Positions 1-8,934 are shown, numbered from the stretch's first letter. The stretch: 64,000 bases of DNA from Streptomyces spinosus (GCF_020400655.1 NZ_JAINRC010000025.1:52284-116283); one strand, 5' to 3'. The notes: generated by a model from the sequence alone, not told the origin. Translations and numbers: made by a program.

Positions 1-327
1 GACGCGCTGTCGAACGCGCTGGTGGAGGCGACCATCTCGGGCTTCCAGCAGCCCTCGCAGCGGGAGCTGACGGCACCGTACGCGCAGCTGTACTTCGCGG
101 CGGTCGAGCGGGTGTGGCGGGAGCGGTCGATCCAGATCGGCATGGACGTGGTGCGGGGTCTGTTCCCGGCGTACCAGGACCGGCCGGAGACGCTGGACGC
201 GACGGACGCGTGGCTGGAGGCGCACCGGGACGCGGCGCCGGCGCTGCGCCGGCTGGTGCTGGAGGCGCGCGACGACCTGGCGCGGGCGCTGCGCGCGCAG
301 GAGTGCGACGCCGCGGCCGGCCGGTGA
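1..327 (+). CDS. Aminopeptidase N (M1 family), C-terminal end only
   Basis: Reading frame 1 is open from the first base to TGA at 325-327, so this is the last 108 codons of a gene that begins upstream. The translation matches, residue pattern for residue pattern, the C-terminal ERAP1-like helical region of the complete aminopeptidase N at 18697-21273. Shared pieces include RELxAPY, a DAW-L module and an ALRRLV run near the end. No catalytic residues lie in this part. It is a paralogue, not a copy: many positions differ. A strong hairpin follows at 387-422. Confidence 0.85.
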   Translation, partial: DALSNALVEATISGFQQPSQRELTAPYAQLYFAAVERVWRERSIQIGMDVVRGLFPAYQDRPETLDATDAWLEAHRDAAPALRRLVLEARDDLARALRAQECDAAAGR

Positions 328-386
328 GCATTGGCCTGAGCCTGCCCGGCCGGTGACCGTTACGAAATTCGGGCAAACACAGCCGT

Positions 387-423
387 AACCCCTGGTCCAC
401 ACCCGATCGGACCAGGGGTTTTG
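387..423 (+). terminator. Intrinsic terminator of the aminopeptidase gene
   Basis: Perfect 12-bp inverted repeat: 387-398 (AACCCCTGGTCC) pairs with 409-420, with a 10-nt loop and TTTTG directly after. It lies 60 bp past the stop codon. Confidence 0.85.
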
Positions 424-534
424 CTTCCCTACTCGGCATCCGAACACCTGACCTTTAGTCCCGTCTTGTCCGCATTTCTCGACGGGCGTGTAACAGCGGT
501 TACAGCCCGCACCGGGCGCGGGAATGCCGAGGCC

Positions 535-1596
535 ATGACCCACAACACCCCGCTCTCCCCCCGCCCCCTGCGTCACCTCTCCGACGTCCACCGCCGCGTC
601 CTGACGGCCGCCCAGCTGCGCGCCCACGGCGTGCCGACGGCCGAGCAGACCGAGCAGTGCCGGCCCGGCGGCCCCTGGCGGGAGCTCCTCCCGCACGTGA
701 TCCTGCTGCACCCCGGCCCGCCCACCGGCGAGGAGCGGCTGCACGGGGCCCTGCTGTACGCGGCCCGCGCGACGGAGCCGGGCGTCCCGGTCCAGCCGAC
801 GGCCGGGAGCCCGCACCGGCCGCAGTACCAGGAGGCGGTGCTCACCGGACTGGCGGCGCTGACCCTGCACGGCTTCTCGTCCACCCCGGCGCTGACCGCC
901 CTGGACCACGTGGACGTCCTGGTCCCGCGCCAGCGCCGGCTGCGCTCCGCGCGCTACGTCCGCGTCCTGCGCACCTCCGACCTGCCCGTCCCGCAGACGG
1001 TGACCGGTCTGCCGGTGGCGCCGGTGCCCCGGGCGCTGGCGGACGCGGTGGCGGAGCTGACGGACGCGGAGGCGGTACGGCGGCTGCTGACCGAGGCGGT
1101 GCGCGGCGGTCACTGCGAACCCGCGGCGGTCGTCCGGGAGCTGACCCTCGCCAAGCTGCTGAACCGCCCGCACGTGGTGGACGCCGTGGACGCGCTGCTC
1201 GCGGAGGGCCGCTCGATCGCCGAGGACCGCCTGTACCGGATGGTCCGCGAGTACGGCCTGCCCGACCCGGTCTGGAACGTGGACCTGCGCCTGCCCGGCG
1301 GCCCGCACCTGGGCGGCCTGGACGCCTACTGGCCGGGCCAGGCCGTCGCCGTCGAACTCGACACCCGCGCGCCCCGGCAGGGCCGTCGCCAGGGCCAGGG
1401 GCAGGAGGACGACGCGCTGTGGTCCGAGTACGCCCGCAAGCGCGAGCACCTCGAACGCCTCGGCATCACGGTCGTGTACATCACGCCGAGGAAGCTGCGG
1501 GACTCCCTGGAGCAGCAGGCCGCAGTGGTGCGGACGGCGCTGATGGCGTCCGGGGACCGGGACCCGGCGGCGTACGTCGTGGTGCTGCCCCGCTAG
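535..1596 (+). CDS. Hypothetical protein, possible AbiEi/DUF559-like nuclease-fold protein
   Basis: A 353-residue cytoplasmic protein without signal or membrane segment. The frame stays open upstream to a TTG at 421, but the first residues of a normal-looking coding stretch begin at ATG 535 (MTHNTPLSPRP). The N-terminal third looks like the winged-helix start of AbiEi-type transcription-regulator-like proteins. The end has AVAVELDTRAP, then a charged segment and EHLERLGITVVYITP, which resembles the E-x-D ... G-x-x-V core of small DUF559/PD-(D/E)XK-fold proteins. That assignment rests on pattern only. It is a single gene between a terminator and an esterase gene. It could equally be an orphan regulator. 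Confidence 0.6.
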   Translation: MTHNTPLSPRPLRHLSDVHRRVLTAAQLRAHGVPTAEQTEQCRPGGPWRELLPHVILLHPGPPTGEERLHGALLYAARATEPGVPVQPTAGSPHRPQYQEAVLTGLAALTLHGFSSTPALTALDHVDVLVPRQRRLRSARYVRVLRTSDLPVPQTVTGLPVAPVPRALADAVAELTDAEAVRRLLTEAVRGGHCEPAAVVRELTLAKLLNRPHVVDAVDALLAEGRSIAEDRLYRMVREYGLPDPVWNVDLRLPGGPHLGGLDAYWPGQAVAVELDTRAPRQGRRQGQGQEDDALWSEYARKREHLERLGITVVYITPRKLRDSLEQQAAVVRTALMASGDRDPAAYVVVLPR

Positions 1597-1703
1597 CGGG
1601 GGCCGCCCGCTCCTCCAGTTTTCCTGCGCCGTACGGGTGAGGCGTCACCGCAACGGACGAGCAGGGCGGGCGGGGCGGGGGCGGGCCACGGTAGAGGAGA
1701 GTC

Positions 1704-2513
1704 ATGAGACACCCCCGAATAGCGGCAGGCGCGTGCTCCCTCCTCCTCGCGGCCGCGTGCGCGTTCGCCGACCCCGCGACGGCACAGGTGGCGCCGCGCA
1801 CCGTGACCGGTGGCTACGTGGCCCTCGGCGACTCCTACTCCTCCGGTGCCGGAGCCGGCGACTACCTGGACTCCGGCAAGGAGTGCAAGCGCAGCAGCCG
1901 GGCCTTTCCCGTGCTGTGGGCCGAGGCCCACGCGCCGGCCTCCTTCACCTTCGCCGCGTGCAACGGCGCCGGCGCCGACGACGTCCTGGCCGACCAGCTC
2001 GGCCACCTCAGCCCCCGCACCGGGCTGGTCACGCTCACCGTCGGCGGCAGCGACACCGGCTTCGTCTCCGTCATCGCGAAGTGCGCGCTGGGCGGTACGG
2101 ACGGGTGCCTGTCCGCCGTCTCCCGGGCCCGCACCACGATGGACGGGTCCCTCGCGAGCAGCCTCGACCGGCTCTACTCGGCCATCCGGGACCGGGCCCC
2201 CGCCGCCCGGGTCGTGGTGCTCGGCTACCCGCACCTGTACCACCTCCAGGGCGCCTGCGCGCTGGGCCTGCCGGACGGCGAACGCGCCACGCTGAACGAC
2301 GCCGTGGACCACCTCAACGCCGTGATCGCCCGGCGCGCCACCGCCCACGGGTTCGTCTTCGCCGACGTCACCGCCGCCTTCGCCGGGCACGAGATCTGCT
2401 CGTCGCGGCCGTGGCTGCACGGGGTCGACGTGCTGGCGATCACCGAGTCCTACCACCCGACGGCACCGGGACAGTCCCTCGGCTACCTCCCGGTGCTCAG
2501 CCGGGTGTCGTGA
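1704..2513 (+). CDS. Secreted SGNH/GDSL hydrolase (lipase/esterase)
   Basis: 269 residues. An N-terminal Sec signal (about residues 1-28, ending PATAQ) predicts export. Block I is ALGDSYSSGAG with the nucleophile Ser, block III is VGGSDTGF, and the C-terminal block is ESYHPTAPG, carrying the catalytic His. These match the actinobacterial SGNH esterases and lipases, which often use a Ser-His pair backed by a main-chain carbonyl. Several Cys residues fit extracellular disulfides. The RBS is GAGGAGAG just before ATG. It converges on the glycosyltransferase gene with only 4 bp between the stops, so no room for a separate terminator is visible. Confidence 0.9.
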   Translation: MRHPRIAAGACSLLLAAACAFADPATAQVAPRTVTGGYVALGDSYSSGAGAGDYLDSGKECKRSSRAFPVLWAEAHAPASFTFAACNGAGADDVLADQLGHLSPRTGLVTLTVGGSDTGFVSVIAKCALGGTDGCLSAVSRARTTMDGSLASSLDRLYSAIRDRAPAARVVVLGYPHLYHLQGACALGLPDGERATLNDAVDHLNAVIARRATAHGFVFADVTAAFAGHEICSSRPWLHGVDVLAITESYHPTAPGQSLGYLPVLSRVS

Positions 2514-2517
2514 CCCG

Positions 2518-3759
2518 CTACAGCGGCTCGGGCAGCCGCGAGGCCGCCGTGTGCACGCCGTCGAGCAGGGCCGCGTACGCCGCGATCATGCGCGTGCGGC
2601 TGAAGCGTTCGCGGCTCGCCAACAGCGCCGGGGCCAGTGCGGCGCGGTCGGCGACCGCCGCCGACCAGGCCGACGCGATGGCCTCGGGGTCCTGCGGGGT
2701 CACGAACCCGTGGCCCCGGACGATCCGCGCGCTGTCGCCCACGTCCGTGGTGACCGGGACCGCGCCGCACATCATGCCCTCGATCAGGCACAGCGGCGCC
2801 GCCTCCCCGGAGGCGGAGGTGAGGGCGACGACGTCGGAGGCGGCGTACACGGTCTCCATGTCCCGGCGCACGCCGAGCAGCCGCACCCGCTGCGCGAGGT
2901 GCCGGTCCGTGCCGAACGCGACCTCGAGGTCGGCCCACAGCGCCGGGTTGGTGTCCGTCATGCCCGCACCGCACATCAGGACGTGCCCCTCGGGCTCGCG
3001 GGCGAGCCAGGCGCGGGCGGCGCGCAGGAACAGCGGGACGTTCTTCATCGCGGCGTAGCGGGCCGCGAAGACGGTCACCGGTGCCGGGGCCGGGATGTCC
3101 AGGGCGGCGCGGAACGCCGTCCGGGCGGCCGGGTCCGGGCGGAAGCGGAGCAGGTCCACCCCGTTGGGGATGACGTGCAGCAGCTCGCGCGGGATGCCGG
3201 CCGCCGCGTAGGCGTCCCGCGTGGACTCGGCGCAGCACACGCAGGCCACCACGGTGCCGTCGGCGATCGCGGCCCTCAGCTCGGCCAGCGCCGGACCCTG
3301 GTTCTCCGGGTCGGAGCGGTGCAGGCAGACCACGACCGGGCGGCGGGGCAGCCCGGCCTGGTTCAGCAGCGCCAGCGGCTGCTCCTTCAGCGACAGGATC
3401 ACGTCCGCCGCGGCCATGGACCGCGCGGTTTCGGCCAGCTCGGGCCCGCTGAAAACGTTCGCCGCGACCGTGCCGTCCACCAGCCCCGCGGAACGCCCGA
3501 GCGAGGTGACGCCGACCCCGCCCGCGGTCAGGGCCCGGTAGCAGGCGTCGTCCTCCATGCGCTGCCGGGTGGCCTCGCGGTGGACCTCGCCGTGGATGCT
3601 GAGTACCTGGTGGGACTGGCCGCCCTCGGCCAGTCCCAGAACGACGTCGGAGTGCACGATCCGGGCCCCTCCGGAGAAGAAGCCCTCGTAGACCGACAGC
3701 ACACGCAGTCCGTGCCTCGCGCGCACACGACCACCCGCCTTGCACATGAATCGAGCCAT
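2518..3759 (-). CDS. GT-B glycosyltransferase, family 4 type
   Basis: 413 residues with the two-lobed GT4 layout. The N-lobe begins VLSVYEGFFSGGARIVHSD. The inter-lobe signature is HVIPNGVDLLRFRP. The C-lobe carries the nucleotide-sugar E-x7-E motif as EAAPLCLIE, followed by MMCGAVPVTTD. There is no signal or membrane helix, so it acts on the cytoplasmic face. The acceptor and donor cannot be read from sequence, and no cell-wall or polysaccharide genes flank it. The start at ATG 3759 is the longest option; a later Met (MCKAGG) four codons on is also possible. Confidence 0.85.
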   Translation of the reverse strand: MARFMCKAGGRVRARHGLRVLSVYEGFFSGGARIVHSDVVLGLAEGGQSHQVLSIHGEVHREATRQRMEDDACYRALTAGGVGVTSLGRSAGLVDGTVAANVFSGPELAETARSMAAADVILSLKEQPLALLNQAGLPRRPVVVCLHRSDPENQGPALAELRAAIADGTVVACVCCAESTRDAYAAAGIPRELLHVIPNGVDLLRFRPDPAARTAFRAALDIPAPAPVTVFAARYAAMKNVPLFLRAARAWLAREPEGHVLMCGAGMTDTNPALWADLEVAFGTDRHLAQRVRLLGVRRDMETVYAASDVVALTSASGEAAPLCLIEGMMCGAVPVTTDVGDSARIVRGHGFVTPQDPEAIASAWSAAVADRAALAPALLASRERFSRTRMIAAYAALLDGVHTAASRLPEPL

Positions 3760-3843
3760 CCCCGTGAACAGCGGGTTAGCCGATATGAGGCGGTACGGAC
3801 ATGGCGGGCGCGTTAACGCGGAGCTACGCGGACGAAACGTTGG

Positions 3844-4971
3844 CTAACAGAACTCCTTCTCCAGCACGTCCACCGTGTCCCCGGCCCAGTCCCCGTTGAA
3901 GTTGACCGCCAGGGAGTGCCGGCCGTCCGCCGTCGACGCCGCCTCGGACACCGAGCCGTGGATGCCGCCGTCGTGGCCCCAGACACGGACGCCGCAGCTC
4001 AGCCGGGTGTTCATGAGGCCGAGTCCGTACCGGACGTGCGGGGCGTCGGCCTGCGTGGCCACGGTGGTCTCCATCTCCGTCAGCTGCCGGGCCGGGAGCA
4101 GCTCGCCGCCGAGCAGGGCGCCGTAGAAGCGGGACAGGTCGGCGGAGTCCGAGATCATCTCTCCGGCGGAGGAGGCCATGGACGGGTTGAGGTCCGTGAC
4201 GTCGTACGCCGGGCCGCCGGGAACCTGGAAGGTCGAGTACGCCCTGCTGCTCGGCCGCGGCAGGGTGACCCGGGTGCCGGGCACGGAGGTCGCCCGCAGG
4301 CGCAGCGGGCCGATGATCCGGCGGTCGATCTCGGTGGCGTACGACCGGCCCGTCACCTTCTCGATCACCATCCCGGCGAGGACGTAGTTGGTGTTGGAGT
4401 ACCGCCAGGAGGTGCCCGGCTCGAAGTCCGGCGCGTGCCGCACGGCGAGGTCCACCAGGTACCGGGGGGTGAGGGTGTCGTAGCGGTGCCGGAAGAAGCC
4501 GTCCTTGGTGAAGTAGGCGGCGGCGAAGCCGGGGTCGGCGAGGTAGTCGTGGATGCCGCTGGTGTGGTTCAGCAGCTGCCGGACGGTGATCCGGCGGCCG
4601 TCGTTGCCGTGGCCGCTGACCACGCCGGGCAGCCACCGGTCCACCGGGTCGTCGAGCGAGAGACGGTCCTCCGCCTCCAGCTGGAGCAGGACGGTGGCGA
4701 CGAAGGTCTTGGTGATTGTGGCGACGCGGAAGCGGTCGGCGGGCGAGCGCGGCTCGTCCGTGCGGGTGTCGCCCACGCCCGCGGTGGCGGACCAGACGCC
4801 GTGGCCGTCCCGCGCGGTGACGGTCGCGCCGGGGGCGCCGGCCTCGACCGCCGCCTCGACGGCCTCGCGGGTGCGTTCGTGCGGTGCGGGGCCGGCCGCG
4901 GCGGCCGGTCCCGCGAGGGCCGCCGCGAGGAGCAGGGCGGTGCCGCCCACCAGAGCTGTGCGTGCGCGCAT
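3844..4971 (-). CDS. Secreted DD-peptidase/class C beta-lactamase-like protein with Thr at the nucleophile position
   Basis: 375 residues with a Sec signal (1-26). It is closely related in layout to the Streptomyces R61 D-Ala-D-Ala carboxypeptidase. The second motif is YSN at 191-193, the third is HDG at 333-335 in place of HTG, and a Cys pair flanks the last third. The first motif, normally S-x-x-K, reads T85-I-T-K88, encoded ACA-ATC-ACC-AAG. The catalytic Ser is therefore absent as written, which should abolish or greatly slow acylation. The protein may be a peptidoglycan-binding or sensory relative, or the base may be a sequencing error. The start is ATG 4971; the stop TAG is at 3844-3846. 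The phosphoesterase gene lies upstream on the same strand, about 95 bp away. Confidence 0.88.
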   Translation of the reverse strand: MRARTALVGGTALLLAAALAGPAAAAGPAPHERTREAVEAAVEAGAPGATVTARDGHGVWSATAGVGDTRTDEPRSPADRFRVATITKTFVATVLLQLEAEDRLSLDDPVDRWLPGVVSGHGNDGRRITVRQLLNHTSGIHDYLADPGFAAAYFTKDGFFRHRYDTLTPRYLVDLAVRHAPDFEPGTSWRYSNTNYVLAGMVIEKVTGRSYATEIDRRIIGPLRLRATSVPGTRVTLPRPSSRAYSTFQVPGGPAYDVTDLNPSMASSAGEMISDSADLSRFYGALLGGELLPARQLTEMETTVATQADAPHVRYGLGLMNTRLSCGVRVWGHDGGIHGSVSEAASTADGRHSLAVNFNGDWAGDTVDVLEKEFC

Positions 4972-5066
4972 GTCTTCCCCAACCTGTGGTGTGCCGGTGC
5001 GGTCGGGGGGAGGGACCCGCGGACGTTGTGCGAAGGTTGCCCCGGTGTACACCGGTTGAGTGAATA

Positions 5067-6818
5067 TCAGCCCTTCTTCAGCACCAGCTCGGTGTTCCGG
5101 TCGGCCGCCTTGCCCCCGAACGTCTTGCTGGCGCCGGGGGCGTTGAAGGACAGCTCGCGGTAGAGGGCGGCGAGGCCGGTCTGCGAGAGGTCCGCGAAGT
5201 CGGTGCGGTGCGGGGCCGCGGACTCGATGAGGGTGGTGAAGACGGAGAGCGTGCCGTCCTTGTTGTCGGCCAGCTCGATGACGCGGGCGAGCTGGGGGTG
5301 GTCGATGTGCGAGGCGGTGGAGATCTCCCAGAAGGAGCGGCCGCCGGAGGCCGCGTGCGGGGTGATGATGTTCTTGTGGACGTGGCCGTTCACCCAGGCG
5401 AGCACGTTGCGGTGCCGCGAGAGGAGGGCCACCAGTTCCTCGCCGGTGTGCCGGCGCTCGCCGGGGCGGGCCGGGTCGGGGCGGGTGTTGGTCATGGTCT
5501 TGCTGGTGTGGTGGCTGAAGACCACGGCGTAGGAGTCCTTGTTGTCCTTCAGGGTCCTGTCCAGCCAGTTGAGCTGGGCGGTGCCGAGGGAGCCCTCGAA
5601 GTGGCCGCCGGCGTCGTTGGTGTCGAGGCTGATCCCGATGACGTCGTCGGAGACGCGGAAGGAGTAGTACTGGGTCCCGGCGTCGAGGTTCGCGGAGGAG
5701 TAACCGTGCCCGACCGGGCCGACGCCCTGGTGGGCGGGGTCGAGGTGGGCCTTGAGGTAGTCGGCGGGTGTGTACGGCGCCCGCTTCTCGTCGGGGGTGA
5801 CGGAGCGCATGGCGCGCGCGTGCGCCTTGAGGAAGTCCCGGTAGCCGGCGCCCCGCGGGTCCCGGGCGTTCTTGTTGGTGTCCCGGAACTTCCTCGCCTC
5901 GGCGGCGGTGACGGTCATCAGCTTCCTGCCGCCGATGGCGGCCTCGGCCAGGTAGGGGTCGCCGTGGGAGCCGTAGACACCGAGCTGGAGCATGTCGTGG
6001 TTGCCGACGGTGGAGTACCAGGGCAGCTTCAGGCCGGGGCTGCGCACCTCGCGGATCGCCGCGGCCAGGAACCCGTCCAGGTGCGGGAAGCCGAGCGCCT
6101 TGTCGTTGTCGCGGAGGGCGGAGCCGGGCTGCCAGTACAGCTTCAGGCCGCTGTTCTGCACGCCTTCGTAGTGCGCCGGGTCGCCGGAGTTCGGGGTGAA
6201 GCGGCCACCGCTCATCACCTTCATGTACCACTCGAGCTCGCACAGGGCGTTGTTGTCGGTGTTGTCGCCGGTGGTCATGACGAAGTGGAGCGGGGCGCCG
6301 GTGACGGGCCCGCCGCGCAGCGCGTTGACCCGTTCGACGAAGGCGATGGCACCCTGCACGGTCAGCGCCTCCTGCGGGCGCCAGGCGTGCGGGTCCGCGG
6401 CGCGCACGAACTCGGCGCGCAGGGGGTGCTGCACATCCGTCAGGTGCATGTCAGTAAACTGCACGAACGCGGCGAGGGTTTGGCGGCGGCCCGCGCGGCC
6501 GGCCTTGGGGGCGGCCAGTTCGTCGCGTACGACCCGCTTCCAGCCGGGGCCGTCGCCGAGCCGGCGGTAGCCGGAGCTGTTCCGGGGGGCGGCGACGGAG
6601 GCGAGTGTCGTGCCCTTGGTGTAGGGGGCGAGCGGGGCGGCGGCGGAGGCCCGTCCGCCGTGGGCGACGGGCTCCTCGGCGGCGGCGACGGCCTCGCCGC
6701 CGGCCGGGCGCAGGGCGTAGCCGACGCCCGCGGAGAGCGAGACCGCTCCTGCGGCGGCGAGGACGGTGCGGCGGTTGACCCCCGCGGCGGAGGTGGCGAC
6801 AGAGCGTATGCGCGACAT
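5067..6818 (-). CDS. Exported calcineurin-type metallophosphoesterase (Tat signal)
   Basis: 583 residues. The N-terminus has NRRTVLAAAG followed by a hydrophobic stretch, a twin-arginine-type signal. Metal-binding motifs appear in order: FTDMHLTD (D-x-H), TTGDNTDNN (GD-x-x-D), TVGNHD (GNHD), FSHHTSKT (H) and VNGHVHKN (GH-x-H), so both metals can be bound. It belongs to the large actinobacterial group of TIGR03767-like phosphoesterases of unknown substrate. The start at ATG 6818 is chosen over upstream in-frame codons because CGGGGAGA sits about 7 nt before it and the Tat signal begins there. Confidence 0.9.
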   Translation of the reverse strand: MSRIRSVATSAAGVNRRTVLAAAGAVSLSAGVGYALRPAGGEAVAAAEEPVAHGGRASAAAPLAPYTKGTTLASVAAPRNSSGYRRLGDGPGWKRVVRDELAAPKAGRAGRRQTLAAFVQFTDMHLTDVQHPLRAEFVRAADPHAWRPQEALTVQGAIAFVERVNALRGGPVTGAPLHFVMTTGDNTDNNALCELEWYMKVMSGGRFTPNSGDPAHYEGVQNSGLKLYWQPGSALRDNDKALGFPHLDGFLAAAIREVRSPGLKLPWYSTVGNHDMLQLGVYGSHGDPYLAEAAIGGRKLMTVTAAEARKFRDTNKNARDPRGAGYRDFLKAHARAMRSVTPDEKRAPYTPADYLKAHLDPAHQGVGPVGHGYSSANLDAGTQYYSFRVSDDVIGISLDTNDAGGHFEGSLGTAQLNWLDRTLKDNKDSYAVVFSHHTSKTMTNTRPDPARPGERRHTGEELVALLSRHRNVLAWVNGHVHKNIITPHAASGGRSFWEISTASHIDHPQLARVIELADNKDGTLSVFTTLIESAAPHRTDFADLSQTGLAALYRELSFNAPGASKTFGGKAADRNTELVLKKG

Positions 6819-7017
6819 GCGCGGTCTCCCCGGGTGCGAACGCGTCGGCAGTGGTCGCGGGCCGTCACGGACGCGAACGCCCCGCTCACCGTGGATCGTT
6901 GGCACCGGGGATGACCTGCGCGTGAACGCGGCGGCAACGCGCGGCGCCAATCACCGTACGTGGATCACGGGTTACCGGGCGCGGTCACGGAGCGGATCGC
7001 CGGTGGACCGGGACCGG

Positions 7018-7500
7018 TCACTCCTCGTTCAACTGCCGGGGTAGGGCCACGTCCTCCAGGTGTCCGTGCGGCGGCTGCTCACGCCACAGCCGCAGCGCGG
7101 TGTCGACCAGCCGCACCCGGGTCAGCCCGGGTACGGCGTCGAGGTCCTGCCAGGCGGCGAAGTCGGTGGAACCGCCCACCTCGTGGCGGAGTTCACCGCC
7201 GACGACCTCACCCGTGTAGAGGATCCGCACCCCGTGGTGGTCGGTGCGGCGGCGCGGGAACCCGCCGGGGAGGACGCGGCGGGCGGAATCGACGCCGAGG
7301 AGACCGGTCACCTCGATGCGGTAGCCGGTCTCCTCGCCGACCTCGCGGCGGACGGTGTCGTAAGGGTCCTCGCCGTGCTCCATGCCGCCGCCGGGCAGTA
7401 CCCACTCGGGCGTGCCGTCCGGCGCCGGCGAACGGGCGAGCAGGAGCTGTCCGTCGCGGACGCACACGGCGTAGGCCGCCACCCTCAGTTTCCGTCGCAT
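7018..7500 (-). CDS. Nudix hydrolase
   Basis: 160 residues containing a complete Nudix box: G, five residues, E, seven residues (DPYDTVR), then REVGEETGY. It would hydrolyse a nucleoside diphosphate linked to another moiety using Mg2+; the substrate is not predictable. The N-terminal strand is AYAVCVRDGQLLLARSP, typical of MutT/NUDT-type proteins. It is last of a three-gene run (VOC, flavin oxidase, Nudix), 9 bp after the previous stop and very likely co-transcribed. Confidence 0.9.
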   Translation of the reverse strand: MRRKLRVAAYAVCVRDGQLLLARSPAPDGTPEWVLPGGGMEHGEDPYDTVRREVGEETGYRIEVTGLLGVDSARRVLPGGFPRRRTDHHGVRILYTGEVVGGELRHEVGGSTDFAAWQDLDAVPGLTRVRLVDTALRLWREQPPHGHLEDVALPRQLNEE

Positions 7501-7509
7501 GGACGGACG

Positions 7510-8403
7510 TTAGCGCGCGGTGTCCGGGTTGGCGGGCGAATACTCCGGCGCGGACCAGCGCAGGGGCAGGGCGGCCGGGGTGCACACGGCCTCGGTGAGC
7601 GTGAAGCGGACGGTACGGGCGCCGTCCGGGGCGAACTCGGTGCGGGCCTCGCCGGTGAGCTGGAGGGTGGTGCCCGTCTCCCAGTCCAGGAAGAGCAGAC
7701 CGGCGCGGGGGTCGGTGCGCAGGTTGCCCAGGCTGAGGAACATGGCGTTGCCGGGGTAGTCGGGCCAGGTCAGCTCGCGCGGGGACGTGACCTCGACGAA
7801 GCCGGGGTTGCCGCCGCGGTGGCTGGCGTCGGCGCCGGCCCCGTGCACGGTGGCGAGGAAGAAGGTGTCGGCGGACCGGATGAAGCCGGCCTCCCCGTCG
7901 CCGAGTTCGGTCAGGTGGCGGGGGGTGCCGGGGGTGCGGTCGACCGTTTCGTACGACTCCCTTCGCTGGATGTGCCTGGGGCAGTTGGAGAAGACCTGGT
8001 CCGCCTCCACGGTGAATCCGGTCGCCGTGGAGTGAAGGCGGCCGTTCAGGCGCATCCGGCGGCGGGTTCTCGGGTCCAGGGCGATGGTGCCGACGCGCGG
8101 TGGGCCGTCGTCCGGCTGCGGGTCCGTCGTGGTGCTCCGCACCCACCCGGCGGTGTCCGCGTCGACGGCTATCCGCCTCGGGCCCGTCGCCCGTACGAAA
8201 CCCGGCGCTCCCGTGAGTGCCGAGGCCCACACCCGTCCCGTCCCCGGGTCCGCCGCGCCCACGACCAGCAGGGGCTGCTGCTCCAGGAAGGCCGCCGCGA
8301 CCGGCTTGATGTCCTGGCCGAGGGAGCGGCCGACGTGGTCGGCCCGGTCGCGGACGCCGGTCTGGTCCTGCAGGGCCCTGGAGCCCGCGTGAAACACGCC
8401 CAT
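7510..8403 (-). CDS. Pyridoxamine 5'-phosphate oxidase-family flavin-binding protein
   Basis: 297 residues forming two split-barrel halves, as in the long PNPOx-like (FMN-binding) proteins. Recognisable pieces are PLLVVGAADPGTGRVWAS in the first half and SADTFFLATVHGAGADASHR then NAMFLSLGNLRTDPRAGLLF in the second. A short Cys-containing segment (FSNCPRHIQ) sits in the middle, as in relatives. It is probably an FMN or F420 oxidoreductase of unknown substrate. It starts 2 bp after the VOC gene stop, so translation is likely coupled. Confidence 0.85.
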   Translation of the reverse strand: MGVFHAGSRALQDQTGVRDRADHVGRSLGQDIKPVAAAFLEQQPLLVVGAADPGTGRVWASALTGAPGFVRATGPRRIAVDADTAGWVRSTTTDPQPDDGPPRVGTIALDPRTRRRMRLNGRLHSTATGFTVEADQVFSNCPRHIQRRESYETVDRTPGTPRHLTELGDGEAGFIRSADTFFLATVHGAGADASHRGGNPGFVEVTSPRELTWPDYPGNAMFLSLGNLRTDPRAGLLFLDWETGTTLQLTGEARTEFAPDGARTVRFTLTEAVCTPAALPLRWSAPEYSPANPDTAR

Positions 8404-8405
8404 GT

Positions 8406-8852
8406 CTAGAAGAAACCGCAGGTCGAGGCGGAGGCGTGCGGGGCGGGGGCCTCTTCGGCGCCGTGCGGGACGGAGATCTCCAGGCGGGTGCCGTCCGGGT
8501 CGTGGAAGAAGATCCCGCCGGAGGACGCGCCTTCCCGGTGGGCGACCACGCCGTCGTGGGCGAACTCCACCCCGGCGGCCCTGAGCGCCGTCTCGTACTC
8601 CCGGACCCGGTCCATGGTCTCGGCGGTGAAGGCCAGGTGGTGCAGTCCGGCCCGGCCGCGGTCGTACGACCCCCGCGCCTGCTGCCAGAGGGTGAGGAGG
8701 AGCTGGTCGCCGCCGTCGCCGAGGAACGCGTAGCGCCGGTCGTCCTCCTTGCCCTCGGCCAGCACGGTGAGGCCGAGGACGTCCCGGTAGAAGGCGAGCG
8801 AGCGGTCGAGGTCGGTGACGTTCAGGCCGGTGTGGCCGGTGCTCAAGCTCAT
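8406..8852 (-). CDS. VOC-family (glyoxalase/dioxygenase-fold) protein
   Basis: 148 residues with the paired beta-alpha-beta-beta-beta VOC fold. Likely metal ligands are His in STGHTGLNV, His in GLHHLAFT and Glu in TRLEISVP. The layout FYRDVLGL ... IFFHDPDGT is standard for lactoylglutathione-lyase-like and resistance proteins. It heads the three-gene operon to 7018. Upstream on this strand a TTGACT-18-TAACGT promoter contains a palindrome (8903-8934). An aldehyde-, antibiotic- or catechol-related role is possible; none is shown. Confidence 0.88.
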   Translation of the reverse strand: MSLSTGHTGLNVTDLDRSLAFYRDVLGLTVLAEGKEDDRRYAFLGDGGDQLLLTLWQQARGSYDRGRAGLHHLAFTAETMDRVREYETALRAAGVEFAHDGVVAHREGASSGGIFFHDPDGTRLEISVPHGAEEAPAPHASASTCGFF

Positions 8853-8902
8853 GACTCTTCCCTTCGGCGTGCCCTCACGGGCATCTCTAACCTTCGTTCA
8901 TC

Positions 8903-8934
8903 ACGTTAGGAGGTTAGACTCGGCCGAGTCAACC
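8903..8934 (-). promoter_or_regulatory. Promoter of the VOC operon overlapped by a palindromic operator
   Basis: On the minus strand TTGACT (8927-8932) and TAACGT (8903-8908) are 18 bp apart. A perfect 14-bp palindrome, GACTCGGCCGAGTC (8917-8930), covers the spacer and the -35. It extends to GGTT...AACC (8912-8934) if one base is bulged. The site lies between the VOC operon and the divergent CGNR gene. The obvious inference is autoregulation and repression by that protein. Confidence 0.55.

Noticed and set aside
421..534. In-frame TTG extension of the 535 gene
   Set aside because: It begins inside the T-run of the terminator and lacks an RBS; ordinary coding bias starts near 535.
3432..3462. 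A GAACGTTTTC-like match to the ECF -35 element inside the glycosyltransferase gene
   Set aside because: It lies within coding sequence, differs at key bases and has no GCGTC at the right distance.
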